This document shows positions 51,136-59,482 of a stretch of 64,000 nucleotides of DNA, in pieces (positions within the stretch are counted from its first letter, which is position 1; each line of letters opens with the position of its first letter). Position numbers and translations under genes: made by a program. The DNA lies in NCBI GenBank assembly GCA_028687545.1, contig JAQTZZ010000002.1, positions 157,926 to 221,925 of the forward strand, read 5' to 3'. This stretch comes from Candidatus Wallbacteria bacterium. Its GTDB lineage: Bacteria > Muiribacteriota > JAQTZZ01. Under the pieces are notes generated by a model. The model saw nothing but the letters and a program-made list of their open reading frames with translations, made no database searches and was not told the origin of the DNA.

Positions 51136-53712
51136 TTAAGGCTCAGCGATTGCGATCGCGTAATGCCCCATGTCAAAGTACTTGTTCACAACCCTGATTA
51201 TGTCCCGGTCAGTTACAGCCATGATCTTTTCAGGAGCTGCCAGAATTTCCCTGTAACCAAGCCCCAACAGTTCATTGCCTGACATGTCCATGGCAAGATA
51301 CTGGGTGCCATTCTTCCGCTTGGAATAGCTGCCAAGGAGCTTATTCTTGACCTTCTCCAGTTCGGCTGCTGGAACAGGTTCTTTCTTCAACCGTTCGATC
51401 TCCTCTTTCATTTTCTGCAATGCGAGATCTTTCTTTTCAGGCACTGTAGCGATATAGAAGGTGTAAGAGCCGGCGTCATATCCGCTGAATTCGAAGGCGG
51501 AAACATGGTAGGCCAGGGAGAGCTTGCTGCGCAGATTCTCGAACAATCTGCTGCCCAGGCCGCTCAAAACATTCGAAATCACTTCCAGTACATACTTGTC
51601 GCTGTCAGTGATCTTCACGCCTGTGTTGAAACCCATCCGGATGATGCATTGACGCTTGTCCGGCAGATGCTGCGTCTCTTCCATCTTCCCATTAAGAGCT
51701 TCAGCTGCGATTTCTGAGGGTCTGACAAACTTCTCTCCGGAAAATCCTGAGAAGTCGTTCCTGATCTTCAGCTCCATCTCATCTGCCTTGAAGTCCCCGA
51801 CCAGGCAGAGCACCATGTTGGAAGGCGTCAGGATCTTCCGGCAATATGTTTCCGCGGACTCAGGCAGGAGTTTTTCAACTCCAGCGGCTGTGCCGCCTGA
51901 GGGGAGTCTGTAAGGACTGCCCTTGAACACAAGCTTGCGGAACAGGTTGTCACAGCAGTCGTTGATGTCTTTTTCGGAAATCCTCAGCTGTGCAACTGCC
52001 AGATCCCTGGTTTTTTCGAATTCCACGCCATTAATTTTACTATCCCTGATCACTGAAACGAAAACCGGCCAGATCCTGTCGAAATTTTCGGACAGGGTTT
52101 TCAGGTTGACGGTGAGAGACTGGCTTCCCGAGGAAGCTGAAAGACTCGCCCCAGTAACTTCAACCAGATTCTGGATCTGTTCCTTGGAATATTTTCCAGT
52201 GGACCTGGTGAGTAATTGAGAGCAGATTCCGCCAATTCCGTTGTTCTTCTCATCTTCCAGCCTGCTGCCCCCAAAGAACGCAGCACTCGCGGAAATGATA
52301 GGCAGTTTTTTATCTTCAAGCAGCAGCAGAATCATTCCATTATCCAGAATGGTTTTCTTTACTTCCAGGGTTTTCGCAGCACTGACTTCTATTGTTTCAG
52401 GCAGTTCTTTTTTCTCTTTTTTAGGATTCATCAATACTATGGACAGGTTGTCGAATCGGAGATATTTTCCTGCAACCTGACGGATGTCCGCTGCAGTCAC
52501 GGTTTTGATGCCTTCCAGTTTGCGTTTTTCAAAGTCAAGTGTGCCTGTATAAAAAAAGCTGTTGCTGAGCCTCATTCCCTGGCCCATCAGAGATTCCTTG
52601 GCATAGATCTCCCTCGCTGCAGCTTGATTCTTGACCCTCCCCAGTTCTTCTGCGGTAACGTCTTCATAAACCAGGCGGTTGACCTCGTCCAGAATCTCAT
52701 TTTTCACCTGTGAATAGTTTTTAGAATCGCAGTCGGCCTGGATCGAGAACAATCCAGGATACTGCCAGGACATCGATTCAGCGCTTACCGAATGGGCGAT
52801 CTTCTCCTTGTCCACCAGGCGCTTATACAGCCTGGAGCTTTCCCCGCCGCCCATGATTTCCGCCAGTACATCCAGCGCGTAATGATCGGGTTCATACATC
52901 GATGCCGCATGATAGGCCAGGCAGAAGCTGGGATAGGGAATATCGCCTTCAACTTCCAAAAAGCGGTGATTGACCTGCTTCGGTTCCACTGGAAGAGAAA
53001 TCGGAGGCACCACAGTTCTCTCCCACCTGCCGAAATACTGATCTACCTTTTCGAGCATCTTCTCCATCTCAAAATCACCAACCAGCCCTACTACCACATT
53101 AGACGGTGAATACATGGTGTGGTAATAATTCAGGATATCGTCGCGTGTCAGTTTCTTGAACAACTCCTCGTAGCCTGCTATCGGGCAGTGGTATGGGAAG
53201 ACTTTATATGCCGACTCCAGCATGGTCTGATTCAGTTTGCGCTGCGGGTTGTCTTCCACCATGTTGATTTCCTTGACAATCACCTGCTGCTCTTTTTTCG
53301 CTTCCAGAGGGTCAAAAACCGAGTTCATCAGCATGTCTGAAAGTATGTCCAGGCCAGTGTCATTGTATTTACTGAGTATGGTGAAATGATAGACAGTGCG
53401 TTCCATCGCGGTATAGGCATTCATGTCGGCACCGCCGCAGGCATGAATGGTGCTTGCGATCTCTCCCGGCTTCCTGCGTGGAGTTCCCTTGAAAAGCATG
53501 TGTTCGAAATAATGTGACAACCCGCTGCCCAGTCTAGCTCCTTCTGTGATCGAGCCGGCGTGCACCCAGGCCTGCATCGCTGTCATGGGAATCGCGTGGT
53601 TTTCGGACAGCACTACATTCAGGCCGTTTTTCATCTGATAGAGCCTGGTTTCGCCGTCATAGGCCTGCAGGGTGAAAGAAAACGCGAGCACGATCAGCAG
53701 AAAGCAGCGCAT
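51136..53712 (-). CDS. Secreted M16 family zinc metallopeptidase
   Basis: From ATG 53712 (GGAGG, then ACAG) the 858-residue protein begins with a signal peptide (MRCFLLIVLAFSFTLQA). The first M16 half has the inverted zinc motif HYFEH at 67-71. The second half is related but lacks the motif, which is common in this family. Members degrade peptides or process envelope proteins. The longer frame to 53826 adds an N-terminus with no signal sequence. The gap before it holds a GC hairpin at 53834-53854. Confidence 0.9.
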   Translation of the reverse strand: MRCFLLIVLAFSFTLQAYDGETRLYQMKNGLNVVLSENHAIPMTAMQAWVHAGSITEGARLGSGLSHYFEHMLFKGTPRRKPGEIASTIHACGGADMNAYTAMERTVYHFTILSKYNDTGLDILSDMLMNSVFDPLEAKKEQQVIVKEINMVEDNPQRKLNQTMLESAYKVFPYHCPIAGYEELFKKLTRDDILNYYHTMYSPSNVVVGLVGDFEMEKMLEKVDQYFGRWERTVVPPISLPVEPKQVNHRFLEVEGDIPYPSFCLAYHAASMYEPDHYALDVLAEIMGGGESSRLYKRLVDKEKIAHSVSAESMSWQYPGLFSIQADCDSKNYSQVKNEILDEVNRLVYEDVTAEELGRVKNQAAAREIYAKESLMGQGMRLSNSFFYTGTLDFEKRKLEGIKTVTAADIRQVAGKYLRFDNLSIVLMNPKKEKKELPETIEVSAAKTLEVKKTILDNGMILLLLEDKKLPIISASAAFFGGSRLEDEKNNGIGGICSQLLTRSTGKYSKEQIQNLVEVTGASLSASSGSQSLTVNLKTLSENFDRIWPVFVSVIRDSKINGVEFEKTRDLAVAQLRISEKDINDCCDNLFRKLVFKGSPYRLPSGGTAAGVEKLLPESAETYCRKILTPSNMVLCLVGDFKADEMELKIRNDFSGFSGEKFVRPSEIAAEALNGKMEETQHLPDKRQCIIRMGFNTGVKITDSDKYVLEVISNVLSGLGSRLFENLRSKLSLAYHVSAFEFSGYDAGSYTFYIATVPEKKDLALQKMKEEIERLKKEPVPAAELEKVKNKLLGSYSKRKNGTQYLAMDMSGNELLGLGYREILAAPEKIMAVTDRDIIRVVNKYFDMGHYAIAIAEP

Positions 53713-53833
53713 CTGTACCTCCGGTTGATATTTCTCAAAATTCAGGAAAAGAGCTCCTGGCGCATGTTTTCCATGCACCAGAGAGCTCAATTCAGTATCT
53801 AAAGAGCAGCTCTCAAAGCCGCTCATAGGCGGA

Positions 53834-53854
53834 CGGCGTAAAACGAAGACGCCG
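53834..53854. terminator. GC hairpin between ABC transporter and M16 genes
   Basis: CGGCGT (53834-53839), nine-base loop, ACGCCG (53849-53854), with the stem extended by GGC/GCC. The lack of a T-run makes termination uncertain. Confidence 0.4.
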
Positions 53855-53874
53855 CCCGGATGTTTAAGATTATA

Positions 53875-55563
53875 TCATTCCAGAGAAAGATTTTCCTGAA
53901 CTTTCCTGAAATCCAGCTTTTTATCCAGCAGTTGTGAAAATGTATCCCCATGTGTGATGATGATGACAGTCTTTCCGTTTTTTTTCAGTTCAGCCACTGC
54001 ATCTTTGATTTTTTCAGTGTTGACCTTGTCCTGGGCGGATTCGACTTCATCCAGAATAAAAATGTCCCGTTCGGTTTCTGATGCAATGATTGATTCCATC
54101 AGGCACATGCGTTGCCGCTCGCCACCCGACAGATTCCTCCCTCCTTCCTCGATCCGAAAATTTTCTCCCTTGTTTTCGATCAGATCGAAAAAGCCGAGCT
54201 TCTTCAACCTGGATTCAGCTATTTCACGGCCTGCCGGTGCAGATTCAAGCAGGCTGCCGATGGTGCCTGAAAACAAGTCAGGATGCTGCAGGATCAGAGA
54301 GATTCGTTTGCGCAGGGCAGAGCGTTTGATGGTTTTTATATCTTCACCGTTGATCAGGATCCGCCCTCCCGAGATTCTGCCCAGGTAGAATCCGGTCAGG
54401 ATCATGGCCAGAGTGGTCTTACCCGAGCCATTGGGTCCGGTAAGGCCAATCACTTCCCCTTTCCTGATTTCCAGATCAAGGTCAGTGAACAGAGGAAGTT
54501 CATCAATAAATTCAAAGCTCAGCCCTTGAATGGAAATAGCTTCGATCGATCCAGCGTCCTGTTTTTCCGCATCCTCAACTGATTCGTCGGGATTGCTCAG
54601 GAATTCATCGATCCTTTTGAAGGAAATCAGAGTCTTGTGATAGTTCAGTTTCAAGTTGAACAGCACTGAAGCGGGTTGATAGATCTTGGAAAAATAATTA
54701 TTGAATGCGATCAGTGTCCCGATTGTGATCCTGCCTGAAAGCACAAAGAGAGATCCGAAAAGCAGGATCAGCAGATTGCCGATCACACCGGAAAACTCTT
54801 TCAGCTGTTCCACCAGCATTTGAAAGCCTGAGACACGGTAGAGCTTGGACTTGAATACATGAAACCGCCTATCGACATTAGAATATTCTACACTCTCTCG
54901 ACTCAGCAGTTTGATTTTCAGGACACGGACCAGCCGCTCGAAAATGTGGCTGCTCAGCTTGATCCGCTCTCTCCGCAGAAGCCTGGACGTGCTCTCAAAC
55001 TTCCGCGCTGAGAGTTTGACGATCAGGAAGTAGAGGATCAGGACTGCAGTACCGATCACTGCCAGCTTGTAGTTCAGAAAGTAAACGAAAGCCACCAGGC
55101 CCGCAAGATGAAACGAGTTCATCAGCACTCCGAACAGGAACTGCTGGCAGAGGGTGCTGACTGCTGAAATGTCGGTGTCGAAAAGGCTGACCAGAGTGCT
55201 GAAATTTTTGTTTCTGTTGAGTTCAAAGCTGACATCAAACAGCTTGCCGATGAATTTACTCCTGAGGCAGAAGATGAAATCAGTCTGCAGGATCAGGGAT
55301 AAGTAATCTTTTCCGAAGGAAACGCATTGACCCAGGAAATAGATCACAAAAAGGGCCAGACAGCATCTAAGAATGAAATCAGCAGCTTCCTTGTATGACT
55401 CTGCCGAAGTCCCTGCACTGAGTTTATCCAGAACCGCCTTGATCAGGAGAGGGGATGCCATATCCAGAACCAGATTCATTACCATCAGCAGAATCAGACA
55501 GCTGAAAATCCCTTTCCTGGACAGCAGAAAATGAAGATACTCAGAGAATATCCTGTGCTTCAT
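53875..55563 (-). CDS. ABC exporter, fused permease and ATPase
   Basis: A 562-residue half-transporter of the MsbA/multidrug type with six N-terminal membrane helices (to about residue 320) and one ATPase: Walker A LTGPNGSGKTT, the signature NLSGGERQR and Walker B DIFILDEVESAQD. It should function as a dimer exporting lipids or peptides. No ribosome-binding site is visible before ATG 55563. Neighbouring genes do not reveal the substrate. Confidence 0.88.
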   Translation of the reverse strand: MKHRIFSEYLHFLLSRKGIFSCLILLMVMNLVLDMASPLLIKAVLDKLSAGTSAESYKEAADFILRCCLALFVIYFLGQCVSFGKDYLSLILQTDFIFCLRSKFIGKLFDVSFELNRNKNFSTLVSLFDTDISAVSTLCQQFLFGVLMNSFHLAGLVAFVYFLNYKLAVIGTAVLILYFLIVKLSARKFESTSRLLRRERIKLSSHIFERLVRVLKIKLLSRESVEYSNVDRRFHVFKSKLYRVSGFQMLVEQLKEFSGVIGNLLILLFGSLFVLSGRITIGTLIAFNNYFSKIYQPASVLFNLKLNYHKTLISFKRIDEFLSNPDESVEDAEKQDAGSIEAISIQGLSFEFIDELPLFTDLDLEIRKGEVIGLTGPNGSGKTTLAMILTGFYLGRISGGRILINGEDIKTIKRSALRKRISLILQHPDLFSGTIGSLLESAPAGREIAESRLKKLGFFDLIENKGENFRIEEGGRNLSGGERQRMCLMESIIASETERDIFILDEVESAQDKVNTEKIKDAVAELKKNGKTVIIITHGDTFSQLLDKKLDFRKVQENLSLE

Positions 55564-55597
55564 TTTACTGCTGCAGCGGTTATTCTGTGGAAACTAA

Positions 55598-56695
55598 TCA
55601 AAACGAGTTTATCGCCTGGACCACGCGCTGTGATTGCAGGATCGTGGCATGGTCTTCATCTTCCACAAAGTCGCAGCTCTCAAAGATCGAAGCGTTTTCC
55701 AGCCTGATCAGGCCGTCGTTTGTTCCACCAATCAGTTTGGAGGTTGCTTCGAAATTCGGGGTTTTGGGGTGATTCCCCACGCAGGATATGAATCTGACTC
55801 CTGGAACCTGATGCCCGTTCATCTGCTGCATAAGAGGGCTGTTCACATACAGTTCTTCGATCGAGTGGTCGAAATGGTTGAAAACCAGCTGGCAGAGAGC
55901 ATCGTAAGGGACTGTGGCCACAATTCCCTTGTTGGGGCTTGCGATTGTCAGCACTCCCTTCAAGCCGGGGATCGGGTTGGCTTCCTGTCCCATGGAAAGC
56001 ATGGTTCTGGTAACAACTCCGCCGAGGCTGTGTGCCACTATGTAAATATCACCGAAATGGTATTTCTCCTTGCAGGTTCTGAGCTCTGTCAGAAGGCGGT
56101 AGGCAGTATCCCGGACAGGCTCTCCGCTCGGGTAGAAATAAGCCCAGGCCTGGAAGCGGGTCTTGTCGATGTTGCGGTTGATGAAGTCAAAGTTCGCCGC
56201 GCTCCCGCCATGTCCGTGCACAAACAGGACCACCGGCTTTCCCGGCTGAAATGGATCCAGAAAATAAATCCAGCTGTTCACCCTTTTTTGGAATTCAGCA
56301 GGGTCGTCATAACCGAGATTCACGAAAAACCTGTTAAAAATCGCATTGTCCGGTTGCACTACTGTCCCCCGCTTGAGGAGGAATCTGTCTTTTGGGCATG
56401 TGTCCAGCAGCCTGACTGATGCAGCCACCCGTCTCCTGGAAAGGGCCTGGTACGCATCCGCAAGCTTGCCGGCTTCTGCTTGATTCGGACCCCGTTCAGT
56501 CAGCGTCTCAGAATAGTCATGGAGGAAACCGGACATCTCTTCCAGCTTGAGATACTCGGTGTAAGCGCTTTTCTGGTTGCTGCTGCGGATTCCATCCTGA
56601 TATCCCAGAAAATTCAAGAGTTCGCAGTTACTGTTTTCCGCTGCAGCCACTATGAAATTCAGCAACAGAATCAGTAAAAAAATGCAGATTTTCAT
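55598..56695 (-). CDS. Secreted alpha/beta hydrolase, lipase-like
   Basis: From ATG 56695, following a GGGGAGGGG site, the 365-residue protein has a signal peptide (MKICIFLLILLLNFIVAAA). The VLFVHGHGG oxyanion strand and AHSLGG nucleophile elbow are typical of lipases and PGAP1-like hydrolases; a later EDEDHATIL supplies the catalytic His. The longer frame to 56812 overlaps the upstream region of the divergent gene and adds no signal. Natural substrate unknown. It might process lipoproteins or host lipids. Confidence 0.83.
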   Translation of the reverse strand: MKICIFLLILLLNFIVAAAENSNCELLNFLGYQDGIRSSNQKSAYTEYLKLEEMSGFLHDYSETLTERGPNQAEAGKLADAYQALSRRRVAASVRLLDTCPKDRFLLKRGTVVQPDNAIFNRFFVNLGYDDPAEFQKRVNSWIYFLDPFQPGKPVVLFVHGHGGSAANFDFINRNIDKTRFQAWAYFYPSGEPVRDTAYRLLTELRTCKEKYHFGDIYIVAHSLGGVVTRTMLSMGQEANPIPGLKGVLTIASPNKGIVATVPYDALCQLVFNHFDHSIEELYVNSPLMQQMNGHQVPGVRFISCVGNHPKTPNFEATSKLIGGTNDGLIRLENASIFESCDFVEDEDHATILQSQRVVQAINSF

Positions 56696-56795
56696 TGCCC
56701 CTCCCCATTCGTTATCAGATGTAACAATTATATAACCTGATGCCGCAGTCCGCAAGCTAATTAGAGAGCCTTCATGAGGGTAATTTGCCAAAAAA

Positions 56796-56824
56796 TGGAA
56801 AACGCGTTCCAAAAAAGATATCCT
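56796..56824 (+). promoter_or_regulatory. Weak promoter abutting the binding-protein start
   Basis: TGGAAA (56796-56801), 17 bases, TATCCT (56819-56824), followed by six bases and ATG 56831. Each hexamer matches four of six bases. The lack of a ribosome-binding site is consistent with a leaderless message, but this case is weaker than the others. Confidence 0.3.
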
Positions 56825-56830
56825 GATTTC

Positions 56831-58531
56831 ATGAAAAAGCTGAAAATTTCCTTCCTCTTATTCTTAATCGCTGTTTCTCAATTTCTGGCAGGATGCAAAG
56901 CTGAGCCATCGGCGGAACTACCGGTTAAAACCGACCACCCTCCCCTAGCATCCGATGAAACAGTAATCCAGGCTTCAACTGCAGAAGCTGAATCACCCGC
57001 AAGTGTAAAAGAACTGGCAACTTCTCCTGCTTATGGCGATAAAGTGATCTATCATCTGCAATACCAGCCCGAGTCATTGAATCCGATCTGTTACAATGAT
57101 GCTATTTCCAAATACCTGTTTCGAGTCCTTTACAATGGGCTTGTAAGATACGATAAAGATCTCAAACTGATTCCAGACCTGGCTGGAACCTGGGAAATAT
57201 CAAATGATCAAAGATCGATTACCTTTACCATCAAACCAGGCATCAAGTGGCATGATGGATTCCCTTTCAGCATTGATGATGTAATTTTCACATCCAGGAT
57301 GATCTGCGATCAGAAATTGAGTTCAATCCCCAAAGAACCTTTCCTGAACATCGATACAATTGAATCTCTAAGCCCCTTAAAAATCAAGATCGATTATTTC
57401 AAAGCCTCATATTTAAATCTCTCTGCCTGGAAAGTGGGAATACTTCCCAAACACATCTGTGTTCAGGCAGACCTGGATCATCTGAATCGACATCCTATCG
57501 GAACCGGTCCTTTCAGATTTGTGGAATGGATACCTAATACTCAGATTGTTTTGGAAGCCAATCAAGAATATTTTGACGGCAGTCCCTACCTCAATCAGTT
57601 CATTTTCAAAATTGTACCGGATCTGTCTGCCGCATTTCTGCAGATGATCAATGGTGAGATAGATTTGATGAACTTGAAAGTTGATTATTATGTCAAACAG
57701 GCCGATACCATTCAATTCAAAGAAAAATTCAATGTTTTCCACTGGCCCTCTTCTCAGTCATTTTCATTAATACTCTTCAACCTGGACAATCCACTTTTCC
57801 TGGATTTGAAAGTCCGCAGAGCAATAAATCATGCGGTAAACGTCCAGCGAATGATTTCAGACGTTTTGTACGGCTACGGCCAGCAGATAAGCGGACCCTT
57901 TCCGAGAAATTCCTGGACTTATGATGAATCCGTGTTCCCTGTGAAATACTCCACTGCAGAAGCATCAAGCCTTCTATCAGAGGCCGGCTGGAAAGATAAT
58001 GATAATGACGGAATCCTTGAATCCGGAAATAAGGAATTCGCCTTCCAATTGATTGTTGCCGGAGAAAATTACCGCTATTTAAACTCAGCGAAGCTTGTGA
58101 TTGAAGATCTAAAACAGATCGGAATTAAAGCAGAACTGATCATCTGTGAAAATCAAATGTTCCTGGCTAAAGCTGACAGCCACAATTTCGAGGCAATGCT
58201 TACAGGATGGAAACAGGATGAAGATTCCAATCCGTTCAGTGACTGGCATTCTTCGAGCATACCTGAAAAAAATGTCAGAACCGGCTATAATTATTCCGGA
58301 CTGAAGAACAGTCAAATTGATAAGATTATTGAGGAAATTCTCCTGACTTCTGACCAGGAAAAATTGACAGCTCTTTTCCACCAGTTTCATCGAAAAATAG
58401 CTGAGGAATTGCCAGGGATCTTTCTTTTTTCTGCAGATACAATGGCTGCAGTGAATAAAAGGATTAAAGGAATCGAAATGGGAGTGGCTGGTTTTTACAA
58501 TAATCCGGAAAGATGGTATGTCCCGGAATAA
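56831..58531 (+). CDS. Orphan peptide/solute-binding lipoprotein (SBP family 5)
   Basis: A 566-residue DppA/OppA-type binding protein. From ATG 56831 the N-terminus is a lipoprotein signal (FLLFLIAVSQFLAGC). Family landmarks are the AGTWEISNDQRSITFTIKPG and KWHDGFPFSIDDVIFT segments, the DPWNNPE-like end and a lobe-hinge pattern. Permease and ATPase genes are not adjacent, so it must pair with components elsewhere or act as a receptor. Peptide uptake would suit an amino acid fermenter. A strong bidirectional terminator follows. Confidence 0.9.
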   Translation: MKKLKISFLLFLIAVSQFLAGCKAEPSAELPVKTDHPPLASDETVIQASTAEAESPASVKELATSPAYGDKVIYHLQYQPESLNPICYNDAISKYLFRVLYNGLVRYDKDLKLIPDLAGTWEISNDQRSITFTIKPGIKWHDGFPFSIDDVIFTSRMICDQKLSSIPKEPFLNIDTIESLSPLKIKIDYFKASYLNLSAWKVGILPKHICVQADLDHLNRHPIGTGPFRFVEWIPNTQIVLEANQEYFDGSPYLNQFIFKIVPDLSAAFLQMINGEIDLMNLKVDYYVKQADTIQFKEKFNVFHWPSSQSFSLILFNLDNPLFLDLKVRRAINHAVNVQRMISDVLYGYGQQISGPFPRNSWTYDESVFPVKYSTAEASSLLSEAGWKDNDNDGILESGNKEFAFQLIVAGENYRYLNSAKLVIEDLKQIGIKAELIICENQMFLAKADSHNFEAMLTGWKQDEDSNPFSDWHSSSIPEKNVRTGYNYSGLKNSQIDKIIEEILLTSDQEKLTALFHQFHRKIAEELPGIFLFSADTMAAVNKRIKGIEMGVAGFYNNPERWYVPE

Positions 58532-58556
58532 AATGCGCTACTTTTTTCTGCAGATG

Positions 58557-58592
58557 AAAAAAGCCTGAAATTGATTATTTCAGGCTTTTAAT
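58557..58592. terminator. Strong bidirectional terminator
   Basis: AAGCCTGAAAT (58561-58571), TGATT, ATTTCAGGCTT (58577-58587), with A-run before and T-run after. It can end both the binding-protein mRNA and the reverse-strand 45-codon transcript. Confidence 0.85.
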
Positions 58593-58626
58593 AAATTGGT
58601 TTCAAATCAGGATAAACTACCGGCTC

Positions 58627-58764
58627 TCAATCTCCATCATCATTTTTTGGAACATCATGATGATCTGAAGAATCATGTGTAGTATCTGTAAAGGTGCTGG
58701 AGAGAAAGATCGGGAGATCAAGCATAAAATCATTCTTCTGCAGTGGGATTTCTATCCATTTCAT
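58627..58764 (-). CDS. 45-residue small protein with acidic/His tail
   Basis: ATG 58764 follows GGAGG by six bases. The peptide begins MKWIEIPLQKNDFMLDLPIF and ends with a His/Asp-rich tail (TTHDSSDHHDVP, then KNDDGD). A perfect consensus promoter starts it and the terminator at 58557 ends it, giving a discrete transcript of about 255 bases. This makes the frame more likely to be real than most small ORFs. I do not recognise a family. It could be a metal-binding or modified peptide. Confidence 0.6.
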   Translation of the reverse strand: MKWIEIPLQKNDFMLDLPIFLSSTFTDTTHDSSDHHDVPKNDDGD

Positions 58765-58817
58765 ACAGGCCTCCAAGGTGAAAAAATCAACTAGTAAGCC
58801 TTATCTCTCTTAGTTTA

Positions 58818-58846
58818 ATTATAATAAGAAAACAGCTCATTGTCAA
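58818..58846 (-). promoter_or_regulatory. Perfect consensus sigma-70 promoter
   Basis: Reverse strand TTGACA (58846-58841), 17 bases, TATAAT (58823-58818). Transcription should start near 58811, giving a 47-base leader to ATG 58764. Just upstream (58852-58890) ACAGCT...GATTG...CAATC...AGCTGT can form a stem-loop that may be an operator or the end of the operon upstream. Confidence 0.85.
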
Positions 58847-58924
58847 GTGTGACAGCTGCTATTGATTGTGTCGCAATCATTTAAAGCTGTTAGACATCTC
58901 CCTCTGACTGCTCTTTGATGTTTT

Positions 58925-59251
58925 TCAGACTCTCCTGCTTCTCTGTCCGAGCTTGTATATCACATGCATCAGAAGCCCTGCTGCCAAAATCGCTAAAAGC
59001 GGCAGTATGATCATGATCTTGAAAAACACGGCAGCCAGCAGGAGAAATACCAGAAAATAAATCAAGCCTGTCGCAAGACCGACAGCCACTGAAAAGATAA
59101 CCTTGAAAATAAAAAAAGCGATGATAAAGGGCAGACAGAAAAGAAGCAGGAAACCCTTTACAATCAGGCCCAGGATGATCAAAGGCAGGAACACCAGTAA
59201 CAGGATGAATTTGACTCCACCGGAAATCAGGTCTCCAAATAAATTGAACAT
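58925..59251 (-). CDS. Small multi-helix membrane protein
   Basis: From ATG 59251 (GAGGAGGAAGA before it) the protein has 108 residues with about three membrane segments and few polar residues. There is no catalytic motif. It follows a 39-codon frame by 25 bases and is on the same strand as the PAS kinase gene. Function unknown. The longer frame starting at 59269 has no better start. Confidence 0.7.
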   Translation of the reverse strand: MFNLFGDLISGGVKFILLLVFLPLIILGLIVKGFLLLFCLPFIIAFFIFKVIFSVAVGLATGLIYFLVFLLLAAVFFKIMIILPLLAILAAGLLMHVIYKLGQRSRRV

Positions 59252-59276
59252 TCTTCCTCCTCGATTCAAGTTGATT

Positions 59277-59396
59277 TTAGATAAAATGCAGCAAACTTTC
59301 CATCAGGCTGCGCAGTCCCCATTCCACCATGTTGAGCACAACATTTACCGCTACATCGCTGAAAATATCATCCGGACTCTGACCAAAGATATTCAT
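59277..59396 (-). CDS. 39-residue small amphipathic protein
   Basis: ATG 59396 follows AGAGGA by seven bases. The peptide (MNIFGQSPDDIFSDVAVNVV, then LNMVEWGLRSLMESLLHFI) is predicted helical and amphipathic. It lies 86 bases after the PAS kinase stop and 25 bases before the membrane protein, in one direction. It may be part of a kinase-associated operon, but it is small and has no known relatives that I recognise. Confidence 0.45.
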   Translation of the reverse strand: MNIFGQSPDDIFSDVAVNVVLNMVEWGLRSLMESLLHFI

Positions 59397-59482
59397 ATTT
59401 CATCCTCTCTGTCTTTCATTAACTCCATTATTGCTCCCAAACAGAATGGAAGCGATTTCTTTCCTGCAACAATTTGCATAAA

